From assembly GCF_016863635.1 (NCBI RefSeq), contig NZ_BOPG01000022.1, forward strand, positions 62,001 to 126,000: a DNA stretch of 64,000 bases, in the 5' to 3' direction. The first letter of the stretch is position 1. Every line of letters starts with the position of its first letter. The notes beneath the pieces are model-generated. The model saw only the letters and a list, made by a program, of their open reading frames with translations, was not told where the DNA came from and searched no databases. This document shows positions 52,341-61,027 of the stretch, piece after piece. Made by a program: the position numbers and the translations under genes. Source of the stretch: Virgisporangium aurantiacum (GTDB taxonomy: Bacteria > Actinomycetota > Actinomycetes > Mycobacteriales > Micromonosporaceae).

Positions 52341-54863
52341 TCAGGCCTCCATGAGCCAGGTGTCCTTCGAGCCGCCGCCCCGGGACGAGTTCACGATCAG
52401 GCTGCCGGCGGGCGCCACGCGGGTCAGTGCCGCCGGCGCGGTCCGCGCGAACGACGCCGTGAGGTAGACGAACGCGCGCAGGTCGACGTGGCGGGGCGCG
52501 AACGCGGTGCCGTCGAACACCGGATGGGTCGACAGCGCAACGGGTTCCTGCGCGATCCACCGGTGCGGCGCCGACTCGATCTGGCGCCGGACGGCGGCCA
52601 GTTCCTCCTCGCTGGCGCGCGGGCCGATCAGCACGCGGTCGCCGCCGTAGCCGTCGACGGGCTTGCAGACCAGTGTCTCCAGCCGCTTGAGGACCTCCTC
52701 CCGCTGCTCCGCCACGCCGCACAGGTACGTGGGAACCTGTGCCAGCAAAGGCCTTTCGCCGAGGTAGTAGCCGATCAGCTCGGGCACGTACGCGTAGATC
52801 GCCTTGTCGTCACCGATTCCGTTGCCGAGGGCGTTCGCGAGCGTCACGGTTCCGGCGTAGACGGCCGCCAGGAGCGACGGTCCGAGGGGACGCCCGTCGG
52901 CGCCGGCCGAGTGCAGCAGGTGGTCCTCGTCGACGCGCAGGTACAGGACGTCGACCTTGCGACGGGTGCCGTCCCGCACGACGAACACGCTGCGGTCGTC
53001 GACGAGCAGGTCGCCGGTGCGCACCAGCGGCACGCCCATCTCCTCGGCCAGCAGGCGGTGCTCGAACCAGGCCGAGTCGCTGGGCCCGCCGCTGAGCAGC
53101 GCGATGCCGGGGGTGTTGCCGGCGGCCGGCGGGGCGGCGGCGGTGAGCGTCTCGCGGAGCATCGCCGGCGCCGCCTCGACGTCGAGGAGGCCGTCGGGCT
53201 TCGGGAGTTCCGGCAGCACGGCGTTCGTGAGCCGGCGGTTCTGCACGGCGTAGCCCATCCCGGACGGCACCCGCAGGTTGTCCTCCAGCACGTACCAGCC
53301 GGCCTCGTCCCGGACGAGGTCCATGCCGGACAGATGGGCGCGGACAGCGCCGCGCGGCACCAGCGCGCCGGTCGGGCTGAGCCCGGGCGCGCTGTCGACC
53401 ACCCACGCCGGCAGGATGCCGTCGGCGACCGCCTGCCGGTCGCCGTAGACGTCGCGGAGCAGCGCGTCGAGCGCGCGGGCCCGCTGGGTGAGGCCGCGCG
53501 TCAGCTCGGCCCAGTCGCCGGCGTCGATCAGGCGCGGTACGAGGTCGAACGGGAACAGGCGGCTGGCCGGGTCGGCGCCGACGGTGAACGTCACGCCGTG
53601 GGCCCGCTGCTCCTCGTCGCGGTCCTGCTCGCGCTTGCGCAGCCCGGCGGCGCCGATCCGCTCGAAGACCTCGATCAGCGGACGGTAGTCCTCGCGCGGC
53701 GCGCCGAACACCTCGTCGCCGTCGAGCCGGTAGCCCGACATGGTGGCGTAGCGGGCCGGTCCGCTCGGCAGCGTGTCGCTCCCCCGCGTGCGCTCCAGGA
53801 GCAGGTCGACGACGTCGGTGAGCCGGCCCCGGCGGTCGAACTCGCGGCGCTGGCGGTGCGCCGAGCTCGTCCGGGCCAGGGCGGCGGCGAGCAGGTCGCT
53901 GATCGTCGACCGGTCGCCGGTCTCCTCCAGGTGCGGGCGGAGCTCGGCGACCAGGTTGTTCAGGGCCTGGTGGGCCGGCAGCGGCTTGGGCGAGTGGGGC
54001 AGGTCGAGGAGGTCGCCGTCGAGGCCGGAGCGGGCGGCGCGCCACATGGCCGCACGAAGGATGGGCGGTTTGACCTCTTTCTCGGGTTTGTCGAGGTTAG
54101 CGAGCGCGTGCCGGACCATCGCCCGGAACAGGCCGGCGATCAGCACGGCGTCGTCGACCTCGGTGCACGCGTCGGCGACCCGCAGCTCCACGGTCGGTTT
54201 GTCCGCGCTCGGCCGGATGTCGAAGTAGATCATCGCCTGGTCGGAAATGATCCCGGACGCGATGAGGTCGGCCACCAGCGCGTCGTGCTCGGCGGCCGTG
54301 GCGGCGCCGCTGGTGGCGCCCGCCGTGGGCCAGCGTTGCCAGACCAGCGCCCGCACGCTGGCGTAGCCGCTGTCCTCCCCCATCCAGTACGGCGAGCTGG
54401 TCGACAGCGCGAGCAGCAGGTGCATCCACGGCACCACCCGGTGCGCCACCGCCACGGCGGCGTCCCGGTCGGCGACCCCGACGTGCGTGTGCATGCCGCA
54501 GATCAGCTGCTCACGGGCGAGGATCTGGTAGTCGTCGAGCATCCGGCGGTAGCGGGAGGTGGGCGTGATCTGCAGCGCGTCCAGGTCGACAAGCGGCACC
54601 GAACCGGCCGAAACCAGCCCGAGCCCGGCGGCCTCGGCCACCGTGGTGGCCCTTCTCCGCAGCCCGATGAGATCGGCGCGCAGGTCGTCCAGCGAGGTGT
54701 GTACCCGGCTGTTGCTCTCCACGACCGACGTCTGCAGTTCCGCGGCATACGTCTCGGCCGGCAGCCGCCGCAGGATCTCCCCGCCGCGCGGCACCAGCTC
54801 CCTCGTAGCCAGGTCGACGACGTGAAACTCTTCCTCGACCCCGACCGTCACCCCGTCGCTCAC
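52341..54863 (-). CDS. GCS2 carboxylate-amine ligase fused to circularly permuted ATP-grasp
   Basis: 840 aa. Residues about 1-360 are a glutamate-cysteine ligase 2 (YbdK) domain: GVEEEFHVVDLATRELVP, QTSVVESNSRVHTSL, CGMHTHVGVADRD. Residues about 375-840 are a circularly permuted ATP-grasp ligase: YVLEDNLRVPSGMGYAVQNR, VCKPVDGYGGDRVLIGP, FVYLTASFARTAPAALTRVA and the terminal SSRGGGSKDTWLM. Two peptide-bond-forming modules on one chain suggest stepwise assembly of a small peptide. It starts at GTG 54863 and heads the operon with the amidotransferase and peptidase. Confidence 0.88.
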   Translation of the reverse strand: MSDGVTVGVEEEFHVVDLATRELVPRGGEILRRLPAETYAAELQTSVVESNSRVHTSLDDLRADLIGLRRRATTVAEAAGLGLVSAGSVPLVDLDALQITPTSRYRRMLDDYQILAREQLICGMHTHVGVADRDAAVAVAHRVVPWMHLLLALSTSSPYWMGEDSGYASVRALVWQRWPTAGATSGAATAAEHDALVADLIASGIISDQAMIYFDIRPSADKPTVELRVADACTEVDDAVLIAGLFRAMVRHALANLDKPEKEVKPPILRAAMWRAARSGLDGDLLDLPHSPKPLPAHQALNNLVAELRPHLEETGDRSTISDLLAAALARTSSAHRQRREFDRRGRLTDVVDLLLERTRGSDTLPSGPARYATMSGYRLDGDEVFGAPREDYRPLIEVFERIGAAGLRKREQDRDEEQRAHGVTFTVGADPASRLFPFDLVPRLIDAGDWAELTRGLTQRARALDALLRDVYGDRQAVADGILPAWVVDSAPGLSPTGALVPRGAVRAHLSGMDLVRDEAGWYVLEDNLRVPSGMGYAVQNRRLTNAVLPELPKPDGLLDVEAAPAMLRETLTAAAPPAAGNTPGIALLSGGPSDSAWFEHRLLAEEMGVPLVRTGDLLVDDRSVFVVRDGTRRKVDVLYLRVDEDHLLHSAGADGRPLGPSLLAAVYAGTVTLANALGNGIGDDKAIYAYVPELIGYYLGERPLLAQVPTYLCGVAEQREEVLKRLETLVCKPVDGYGGDRVLIGPRASEEELAAVRRQIESAPHRWIAQEPVALSTHPVFDGTAFAPRHVDLRAFVYLTASFARTAPAALTRVAPAGSLIVNSSRGGGSKDTWLMEA

Positions 54864-54946
54864 CCGGATGACCGTACCCAGCGGAGCACTCCACCAGTCA
54901 TGTCTCCGGTTACACGCCTGTTACGCGTCACCCCCACCCCCGCGTT

Positions 54947-55015
54947 GATCTTGCAGTTGTGCACGCTCCGAACCGGGCGTAACCGCCACAAAAGGGCGAG
55001 CACAACTGCAAGATC
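54947..55015. repeat. Palindromic element, GATCTTGCAGTTGTGC arms
   Basis: Perfect 16-bp arms GATCTTGCAGTTGTGC (54947-54962) and GCACAACTGCAAGATC (55000-55015) enclose a 37-base loop. It sits between the divergent ligase and oleA-like genes. The arms are almost identical to the copy at 58316-58386, with a different loop. Confidence 0.9.
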
Positions 55016-55121
55016 GACGGGATCTTGGCCTTTCGGGGGGCAGCCACCGGGTACCGCGGCCCGCACCATTGAGCTTCTGTACTCACGACCGACCGATGCC
55101 CACCCGGAGATGCTGAACCGC

Positions 55122-56129
55122 ATGAGCAACAGATCCACCGGGGTGGGCATCACCGCGGTCGGCGCGTATCTGCCGGAGCGGGTACTGCCGACCGACGCGC
55201 TGCAGCAGCGCGTGCAGCGGGCCAGTGGCATCCGGCTGCCCCGTGGGCTGTTCGAGCGGATGAGCGGGATCGCGGAGCGGCGCGTCGCCGGGCCGGGCGA
55301 GTACGCGTCCACGCTCGCGGTCGCCGCGGCCGACCGGGCGCTCCGCAGCGCGGACCTCGACCCGCTCGACATCGACGTGCTGCTCTTCGCCTCGGCGAGC
55401 CGCGACCTGGTCGAGCCGGCCACCGCGCACATCGTGCAGGCGGAGCTGGGGTCGAGGGCGCACGCGCTCGACGTCTCCAACGCCTGCAACAGCTTCCTCA
55501 ACGGCATCGACGTGGCCCGCTCGATGGTGCTCGCCGGCCGGGCCGGGCGGGTGCTGGTGGTCACCGGCGAGACGCCGACGCGGGTGATGCGGCCGCGCGT
55601 CGACAGCCTCGCCCAGGCGCGGGAGGCGTTCGCGGGGTACACGTTCGGCGACGCCGGGGCCGCCGTCGTGGTCGAGGCCGTCGCGGGCCGGGGGATCTTC
55701 GACGTCGACCAGGAGACGCTGTCGCAGCACTGGACGGTCGGCGGCATCCCCGGTGGCGGTTCGCGGCACCCGCGCGGCGACGAGTACACCTACTTCACCG
55801 GTGACGGGCACGCGCTGCGCGGCGTTTTCGAGAAGGTCGGCACCGCGATCCTGGACCGGGTGCGGTACCGCACCGGGCTCGACTGGTCCGGCTACGCGAG
55901 GGTGCTCGTGCACCAGGTGACCAAGCCGTACCTGGACCGGTTCGTCGAGGTCACCGGCGTGCCGGCGGACAAGCTCGACGTCACCGTCGGCGATCACGGC
56001 AATCTCGCCAGCGCCACGCTGGGCGTGCAGCTCGCTCGCGTGTGGGAGTCGCTGGACAGCGGTGACCGGGTGCTGTTCATCGGCCTCGGCGGCGGCGTCA
56101 GCGCGATGACGATGGCGTGGGAGAAATGA
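55122..56129 (+). CDS. OleA-like thiolase-fold condensing enzyme
   Basis: 335 aa. Cys122 (SNACNSFLNGID), His264 (VHQVTKP) and Asn294 (DHGNLAS) form the triad. SRDLVEPATAHIV places Glu98 24 residues before the Cys, matching the position and setting (SRD.LEP.TA.IV) of the Glu that lets OleA join two fatty acyl chains head to head; FabH lacks it. It would make a 2-alkyl-3-ketoacyl product. ATG 55122 is chosen; ATG 55110 in frame is possible. The stop overlaps the next start by four bases. Confidence 0.8.
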   Translation: MSNRSTGVGITAVGAYLPERVLPTDALQQRVQRASGIRLPRGLFERMSGIAERRVAGPGEYASTLAVAAADRALRSADLDPLDIDVLLFASASRDLVEPATAHIVQAELGSRAHALDVSNACNSFLNGIDVARSMVLAGRAGRVLVVTGETPTRVMRPRVDSLAQAREAFAGYTFGDAGAAVVVEAVAGRGIFDVDQETLSQHWTVGGIPGGGSRHPRGDEYTYFTGDGHALRGVFEKVGTAILDRVRYRTGLDWSGYARVLVHQVTKPYLDRFVEVTGVPADKLDVTVGDHGNLASATLGVQLARVWESLDSGDRVLFIGLGGGVSAMTMAWEK

Positions 56130-56851
56130 GTCTCTGGGTGGTGGTGCCCGCCTACAACGAGGCGGCCCGGATCACCGCGACGCTCGACGCGCTCGCGGCG
56201 CAGACCGACCGGGACTTCACGCTGCTGGTGGTCGACAACAACTCGCTCGACCGCACCACCGACGTGGTCCGCGCGTTCACCAAGGTGAGGGCGGAGCTGA
56301 TCGTCGAGCCGCACAAGGGCGTGGGCTGCGCGGTCGACACCGGGTTCCGGCACGCGATCGCGCACGGCGCCACGCTGCTCGCCCGCACCGACGCCGACTG
56401 CCTGCCCCGGCCCGGCTGGGTCGCGGCCGCTCGCAAAGCCCTGCACGCGAACCCCGGGCTCGTCGCCGGGCGGATCGTGGCCCGGCGCGACGAGCACGGT
56501 CTCGTCGGACGCGCAGTGTTCCGCGTCGTGGTGGCGGTCGCGGCCGGGTTCGGGCGGGTGCGTCCGGCGAACCGCGGCACCCGTTACCTTGTCCCGTACC
56601 GGATGCACGCCGGCAACAACATGGCCATCACCGCCGCGCTGTACGAGGCGTGCGGCGGGATGCCGCGTCGCCCGTCACCGACCGACCGCGCCTTCCTCAA
56701 CCGGGTCCGCCGCACCACGGCCGCAGTGACGCGGTGCCCGGCGATGGTGGTGGAGAACTCGACCCGCCGGCTGCGCGCGTACGGCCTGCGCGGCGCGGCC
56801 CGCTGGTACCTCGACGGCGGCAGCAACGGCCTCACCCCGGACCCACGCTGA
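56126..56851 (+). CDS. GT2 family glycosyltransferase
   Basis: 241 aa. LWVVVPAYNEAARITATLDAL, FTLLVVDNNSLDRTTDV and the DxD-like LARTDADCLPRPGW are standard family 2 features. No membrane anchor is obvious except a hydrophobic stretch (AVFRVVVAVAAGFGRV). It is clearly similar to the second half of the fusion protein at 58293. It probably attaches a sugar to the lipid product of this operon. It overlaps both neighbours (ATGA before, TGATG after). Confidence 0.85.
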   Translation: MSLWVVVPAYNEAARITATLDALAAQTDRDFTLLVVDNNSLDRTTDVVRAFTKVRAELIVEPHKGVGCAVDTGFRHAIAHGATLLARTDADCLPRPGWVAAARKALHANPGLVAGRIVARRDEHGLVGRAVFRVVVAVAAGFGRVRPANRGTRYLVPYRMHAGNNMAITAALYEACGGMPRRPSPTDRAFLNRVRRTTAAVTRCPAMVVENSTRRLRAYGLRGAARWYLDGGSNGLTPDPR

Positions 56852-58296
56852 TGCTCGACGAACTGGCAGCGGCCCTGCGCCGCCAAGATTCCGACCGGCC
56901 GGCCGTGATCGGCAAGCTCACCCGCGGCGAGCTGGCCGACCTCGCCGACCGGTACGCCGTGGCGTTGCACCACAGTGGACTGTCCACAGGGGACACTCTC
57001 GGCATCGCGGTGCGGCCCGGCCCGCGGGCGCTCGCGGTGATGCTGGCCGCGCACCGGCTGGGGCTGCGGGTGGCCGTGCTCGACCCGACCGCCGGACCCG
57101 ACGTCCTCGTCGGCCGGCTCCGGCTGGCGGCGCCGAGACTCGTGGTGGCCGACGCCGCCGCGCAGGCCGCCGCCGGGTGGGCCGCACCGGTCGCCCGCCG
57201 CGCCGGCCTGGCCCTGCCCAGCCTGCGCGCGATCGCCCCGGTGGTCACCGTTGGCCGGCGGCTGCCGGGTTGTGCGCCGGCTCTGGCGGGACGCGACGGA
57301 GCGCCGCCGCCGGCCTTCGACGGCGACGGCGACGCGCTCGTCATCTTCACCTCGGGGACGACCAGCCGCCCCCGGGCCGTGGTGCACACGCGGGCGAGCG
57401 TCGCCGCCGGTACGCGGGCGGTGGCCGACCTCGTGCGTCCGGCCCCGGGCGTGCCGGTGGTCGGCGGCACGCTGTTCGTGCTCGTGCCCGCCCTGGCGTG
57501 CGGGGCGCCGGTGGCGCAGCCGGCCCGGTCGCCGCGCCGGCTGGCCCGGCAACTGGCGGCGATCAGGCCGCAGGCCACGTACCTGACGCCGCCCCAGTTG
57601 CGCGCGGCGCTGTCGGCCGGCGCCCGGTTCACCGGCAGTGTCTACAGTGGATCGGCGCCGGTGAGCGCGACGCTGCTGGGCCGGGTGGTGGCGGCGGGCG
57701 CCGACGACGCGTACGGCGTCTACGCGCTCACCGAGATCTTCCCCGCCGCGGTCGTGTCGGCGGCGGAGAAGACCGCGTACACCGGGACGGGTGACCTCGT
57801 CGGCGCGCCGCTGCCGGGTGTGCGGGCGAGCGTCGACCGGGCCGGTGTGCTCCGGCTCTCGGCCCCGCAGGCCGCCGACCGGTACCTGGGCGAGCCGTCT
57901 CTCTCCACTGTGGACACCGGCGACGTCGGGCACGTCATCGACGGCCGGGTCGTGCTCGGCGGCCGGGCGAAGGACATGATCCTGCGCGGGGCCGAGAACA
58001 TCTACCCGGGGCTGTACGAACCGGCGCTGCACGTGCCCGGCGTCGACCTGGCGCTGCTCGTCGGCGTGCCGGCCGGCGACGGCGACGAGCGGTTGGTGGC
58101 CGTGGTGCAGCCGCGCGCCGGCGCGTCCGCCCGGGCCGTGCGGGCCGCACTCGACACCCCGCTGCGCCGGATGGGTTCGGCCCGCCCCGACGCCGTGCTC
58201 CTCGCCGACGTCCCCCTGACCGGCCGCTCCCGCAAACCCGACCGCGCCGCCGCGGCCGCATTCGCCACGCGTTACCTAGCGCAGGTCGCGCCATGA
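56851..58296 (+). CDS. OleC-like AMP-dependent synthetase (beta-lactone synthetase type)
   Basis: 481 aa adenylate-forming enzyme. P-loop FTSGTTSRPRA (166-176), YGVYALTEIFP (288-298, corresponding to the YGATE.LP of OleC), GDVGHVIDGRVVLGGRAKDM and a C-terminal Lys in GRSRKPDR. In ole operons OleC converts the beta-hydroxy acid to a beta-lactone. Neighbouring OleA- and OleD-like genes favour that role over a simple acyl-CoA ligase. It is shorter than typical OleC, so the assignment is by motif and context. Confidence 0.75.
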   Translation: MLDELAAALRRQDSDRPAVIGKLTRGELADLADRYAVALHHSGLSTGDTLGIAVRPGPRALAVMLAAHRLGLRVAVLDPTAGPDVLVGRLRLAAPRLVVADAAAQAAAGWAAPVARRAGLALPSLRAIAPVVTVGRRLPGCAPALAGRDGAPPPAFDGDGDALVIFTSGTTSRPRAVVHTRASVAAGTRAVADLVRPAPGVPVVGGTLFVLVPALACGAPVAQPARSPRRLARQLAAIRPQATYLTPPQLRAALSAGARFTGSVYSGSAPVSATLLGRVVAAGADDAYGVYALTEIFPAAVVSAAEKTAYTGTGDLVGAPLPGVRASVDRAGVLRLSAPQAADRYLGEPSLSTVDTGDVGHVIDGRVVLGGRAKDMILRGAENIYPGLYEPALHVPGVDLALLVGVPAGDGDERLVAVVQPRAGASARAVRAALDTPLRRMGSARPDAVLLADVPLTGRSRKPDRAAAAAFATRYLAQVAP

Positions 58297-60005
58297 CCGC
58301 CCCCCGTCCCGCGTCGATCTTGCAGTTGTGGTGGCGCATAAAACCGGCCAAGGTGGGGCGAACCCTGGCACCACAACTGCAAGATCAACGCAAGGGGGAC
58401 GCGGGGGTGTGGGCGCGGGTGTGGGCGCGGGTGAAGCGGGCGCATGCGCGGTACACCGAGGCGAACGGGGATGCGCTTGCCGGCGCGCTGACCTATGCGT
58501 TGCTGATCAGTGCGGCACCGTTCGTGGCGTTGGCGACCTTGGCGTTGGGTGGGCTCGGGGTCAGCAGCGGGCAGATCGGGTCGGTGGCGCACCGGGCGGC
58601 CGGCGTGGTGCTGCCGGAGAACGTGGCCGCCGCCGTCGACAGCGTGCAGCCCGGTCCGGGGCTGCGGATCGCGTTGATCGGGGCCATGTTCTGGGGCTCG
58701 ATGCGGCTGATCCGCGCGCTGCGCACCGGGATCCGGGCCACCTGCGGCCAGCCGGCCGGCAGCGGCAACGTCTTCCGCGACGCGGCCCGCGACGCGGTCC
58801 TCGGCGTCGCCCTGCTCGCCGCGATGGCGGTCGCCGCCGCCGTCACGGCGTTCGCCGCGTCCGGTAGCTGGTGGGGTCCCCTGGTCAGCCTGCCGGTGGT
58901 GGCGCTGCTCATCGCGTGGGCCACCGTGCGGTGCGCGTGGCGGGGCACCGGACGCCCGACGTGGCCGGCCGCGCTGCGCGCCGCCACCGCCGCGGCCGTC
59001 CTCCTGCACGTGCTCACGGTCGCCGCCGGGCCGTACTTCGCGGCGACCGCCGACCTGCACGCCGTGGTGTACCGGTCGGCCGGCGCGATCATCGGTGTGC
59101 TGGTGTGGTGCAACCTGGCCGCCCGCATCGTCTTCCGCGCGGCGGCGTGGGCCTCCACGGCCGAACCGCCGGCCGAACAACCGGCCGAACCGCCGGCGGC
59201 ACAGCCGGCCGAACAGGCGGCCGCACCGACGACCGCACCGACGGCAGCGGTTGCGGACCGGCCCGGCGACCTCTGGGTGGTGGTGCCGGCGTTGAACGAG
59301 GCCGCGTCGATCGGCGCCACGCTCACGGCCCTCGACGCGCAGACCGACAGGAACTTCACGCTGGTCGTCGTCGACAACGGTTCCACCGACGGCACACCGG
59401 AGATCGTCAAAGCCGCGGGAGTACAGCTGTTGACCGAGCCGCGTCCCGGGCCGGGCACGGCCGCCGACACCGGGTTCCGGCACGCGATCGCGAACGGCGC
59501 CACCTACCTCGTCCGCACCGACGCCGACTGCGTCCCGGCCCCCGACTGGGTGGCCACCGCGCGGAGTGTGCTCGCCGGCGGCGCCGAGATGGCCTGCGGC
59601 CGCAGCGTTCCCCGGCCCGACGAGTCGCCGTCGTGGGCGGAGCGCCGGCTGTTCCCGGCGGCGGTGCGGCTGGCCGCGGTCTACGGCCGGTTCGCCCAGC
59701 GCGGTCGCCAGTACCGGACGCCCTACGTCCTGTGCCACGGGCACAACATCGCGATCACCGCCGACCTGTACCAGCGGTGCGGCGGCGCCACCGACACCAC
59801 GTTGCTCGATGGTTCCGAGGACGTGGAACTCCTGAACCGCGCGCGGAGGCACAGCGACCGCGTGGTCCGGGCCGAGAATCTGGTGGTGTACAACAGCCTG
59901 CGCCGGTTGCGGTCCTGGGGGCCGCGCCGGACCCTGCTGTGGTACTGGGACCGCCGCTACCGCCCGGAAAACGACGCGGCAACACACGTGCGGGTAACGG
60001 CATGA
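58293..60005 (+). CDS. YihY-like membrane protein fused to a GT2 glycosyltransferase
   Basis: 570 aa. Residues about 40-290 form a YihY/BrkB-like membrane domain with several helices (ALAGALTYALLISAAPFVAL, GPLVSLPVVALLIAWATV). A Pro/Ala/Glu linker follows (PPAEQPAEPPAAQ), then a GT2 domain (DLWVVVPALNEAASI, FTLVVVDNGSTDGT, YLVRTDADCVPAPDW). ATG 58293 overlaps the previous stop like the other junctions, but then the palindromic element (58316-58386) is translated. GTG 58407 with AAGGGGG upstream would place the element between genes. It probably glycosylates and moves a lipid in the membrane. Confidence 0.8.
   Translation: MTAPRPASILQLWWRIKPAKVGRTLAPQLQDQRKGDAGVWARVWARVKRAHARYTEANGDALAGALTYALLISAAPFVALATLALGGLGVSSGQIGSVAHRAAGVVLPENVAAAVDSVQPGPGLRIALIGAMFWGSMRLIRALRTGIRATCGQPAGSGNVFRDAARDAVLGVALLAAMAVAAAVTAFAASGSWWGPLVSLPVVALLIAWATVRCAWRGTGRPTWPAALRAATAAAVLLHVLTVAAGPYFAATADLHAVVYRSAGAIIGVLVWCNLAARIVFRAAAWASTAEPPAEQPAEPPAAQPAEQAAAPTTAPTAAVADRPGDLWVVVPALNEAASIGATLTALDAQTDRNFTLVVVDNGSTDGTPEIVKAAGVQLLTEPRPGPGTAADTGFRHAIANGATYLVRTDADCVPAPDWVATARSVLAGGAEMACGRSVPRPDESPSWAERRLFPAAVRLAAVYGRFAQRGRQYRTPYVLCHGHNIAITADLYQRCGGATDTTLLDGSEDVELLNRARRHSDRVVRAENLVVYNSLRRLRSWGPRRTLLWYWDRRYRPENDAATHVRVTA
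58316..58386. repeat. Palindromic element, GATCTTGCAGTTGTGGTG arms
   Basis: Perfect 18-bp arms (58316-58333 and 58369-58386) enclose a 35-base loop. The arms match the 54947-55015 copy except at the innermost bases, where both strands change together. It lies within the first 33 codons of the annotated fusion gene, or in its leader if GTG 58407 is the true start. Confidence 0.9.
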
Positions 60006-61027
60006 GCCGGGCGAGGCGCCGCGATCGCCTGGTGTACCTGGGGTCCCATCCGTTCCTGTTCGCGCTGCTGTCCGCCACCCGCTTCGCACCGGCAATGAGG
60101 ATCGGGCGCACCGTGCTGGTGCACGGCACCGACGGCTACGTCGACGGCCTCACCCGGGTCCGGCTCGACCGCACCGCGCCCGGTAGCACCGGCGGCATCG
60201 CCCGGGCCGCCGGCGGCACCGACGTGATGTTCGACGAGAGCGGACCGGAGCACCGCGCCACCAGACGTGCGGTCGGCCGGACGCTGGCCGTGCCCCCGGT
60301 GTGGCGAGACGTGCTGCGGCAACGGCTCCGGCCGCTGGCGACGGGCGGAACCGTCGACGTGGTCGCGGTGGCGGTGGAGCTGACCGGCGTCACCGCGCGG
60401 GCGTTGCTCGGGGTCGACGCCGACCCCGTCCACCTGGCCGAGTCGGCGCGGCGGGCGGCAGCCGAGGCCGCCCGCGACCATTTCTCGCGCCGGAAACGGG
60501 ACTCACAAGCAGCGCGCGAACTCGTCGCGTTGGCCGGTTCGGACCGCGGGGCGATGCTCGCCGTGGCGGCCGTCAACACGATGGTCGCCGCGCTGCCCCG
60601 GGCCGTCGCGTGGTGCGCCGATGACCACCTCTGGGCCGCCGCCGAGGACGACGAGACCCGCCCGGCGCTCGTCGACGAACTCCTGCGCGTGCTCGCGCCC
60701 AGCCCGCTGCTCCCCCGCGTGGCCGCCGGCGACGGACAGGTGGCGGGCAGAGGCGTTCGCGGCGGCGACCGGCTGATCCTCGTCGCGCGGCACGCCGCGC
60801 AGGCGCATCACAGGCGACCGTCCATCGTGGACCCGGCGCCGAAGAGCGTCGCCCAACTGGTGTTCGGCGCCGGCCCGCACGCCTGCCCCGGCGCCCGCCT
60901 CGCGAAAGCCCAACTCGCCGACGCACTCACCGCCTTCGCCGCGTACCGCCCCGTTGTCGTGAGGGCGAAGGTCGACCGGACGGCGGCGCTGCCCGGATGG
61001 TCCACAATGGAGGTTCGGGCCGGATGA
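60002..61027 (+). CDS. Cytochrome P450, short form
   Basis: 341 aa, about 60 shorter than usual. The heme loop FGAGPHACPGARLAKAQ has axial Cys295, and VDELLRVLAP contains the ExxR motif. The I-helix region (AVAAVNTMVAALPRAVAW) lacks the normal A-G-x-D/E-T, so oxygen activation may be unusual, as in peroxygenase-type P450s. It may hydroxylate or desaturate the lipid made by this operon. ATG 60002 overlaps the previous stop, and the stop overlaps the OleD-like start. Confidence 0.82.
   Translation: MSRARRRDRLVYLGSHPFLFALLSATRFAPAMRIGRTVLVHGTDGYVDGLTRVRLDRTAPGSTGGIARAAGGTDVMFDESGPEHRATRRAVGRTLAVPPVWRDVLRQRLRPLATGGTVDVVAVAVELTGVTARALLGVDADPVHLAESARRAAAEAARDHFSRRKRDSQAARELVALAGSDRGAMLAVAAVNTMVAALPRAVAWCADDHLWAAAEDDETRPALVDELLRVLAPSPLLPRVAAGDGQVAGRGVRGGDRLILVARHAAQAHHRRPSIVDPAPKSVAQLVFGAGPHACPGARLAKAQLADALTAFAAYRPVVVRAKVDRTAALPGWSTMEVRAG

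Noticed and set aside
55019-55029. GATCTTGG word just after the palindromic element
   Set aside because: No complementary arm is found within a reasonable distance, so it is not counted as another element.
52194-55121. Long + strand frame upstream of the OleA-like gene
   Set aside because: Only the part from 55122 has family motifs; the rest is antisense to the ligase gene.
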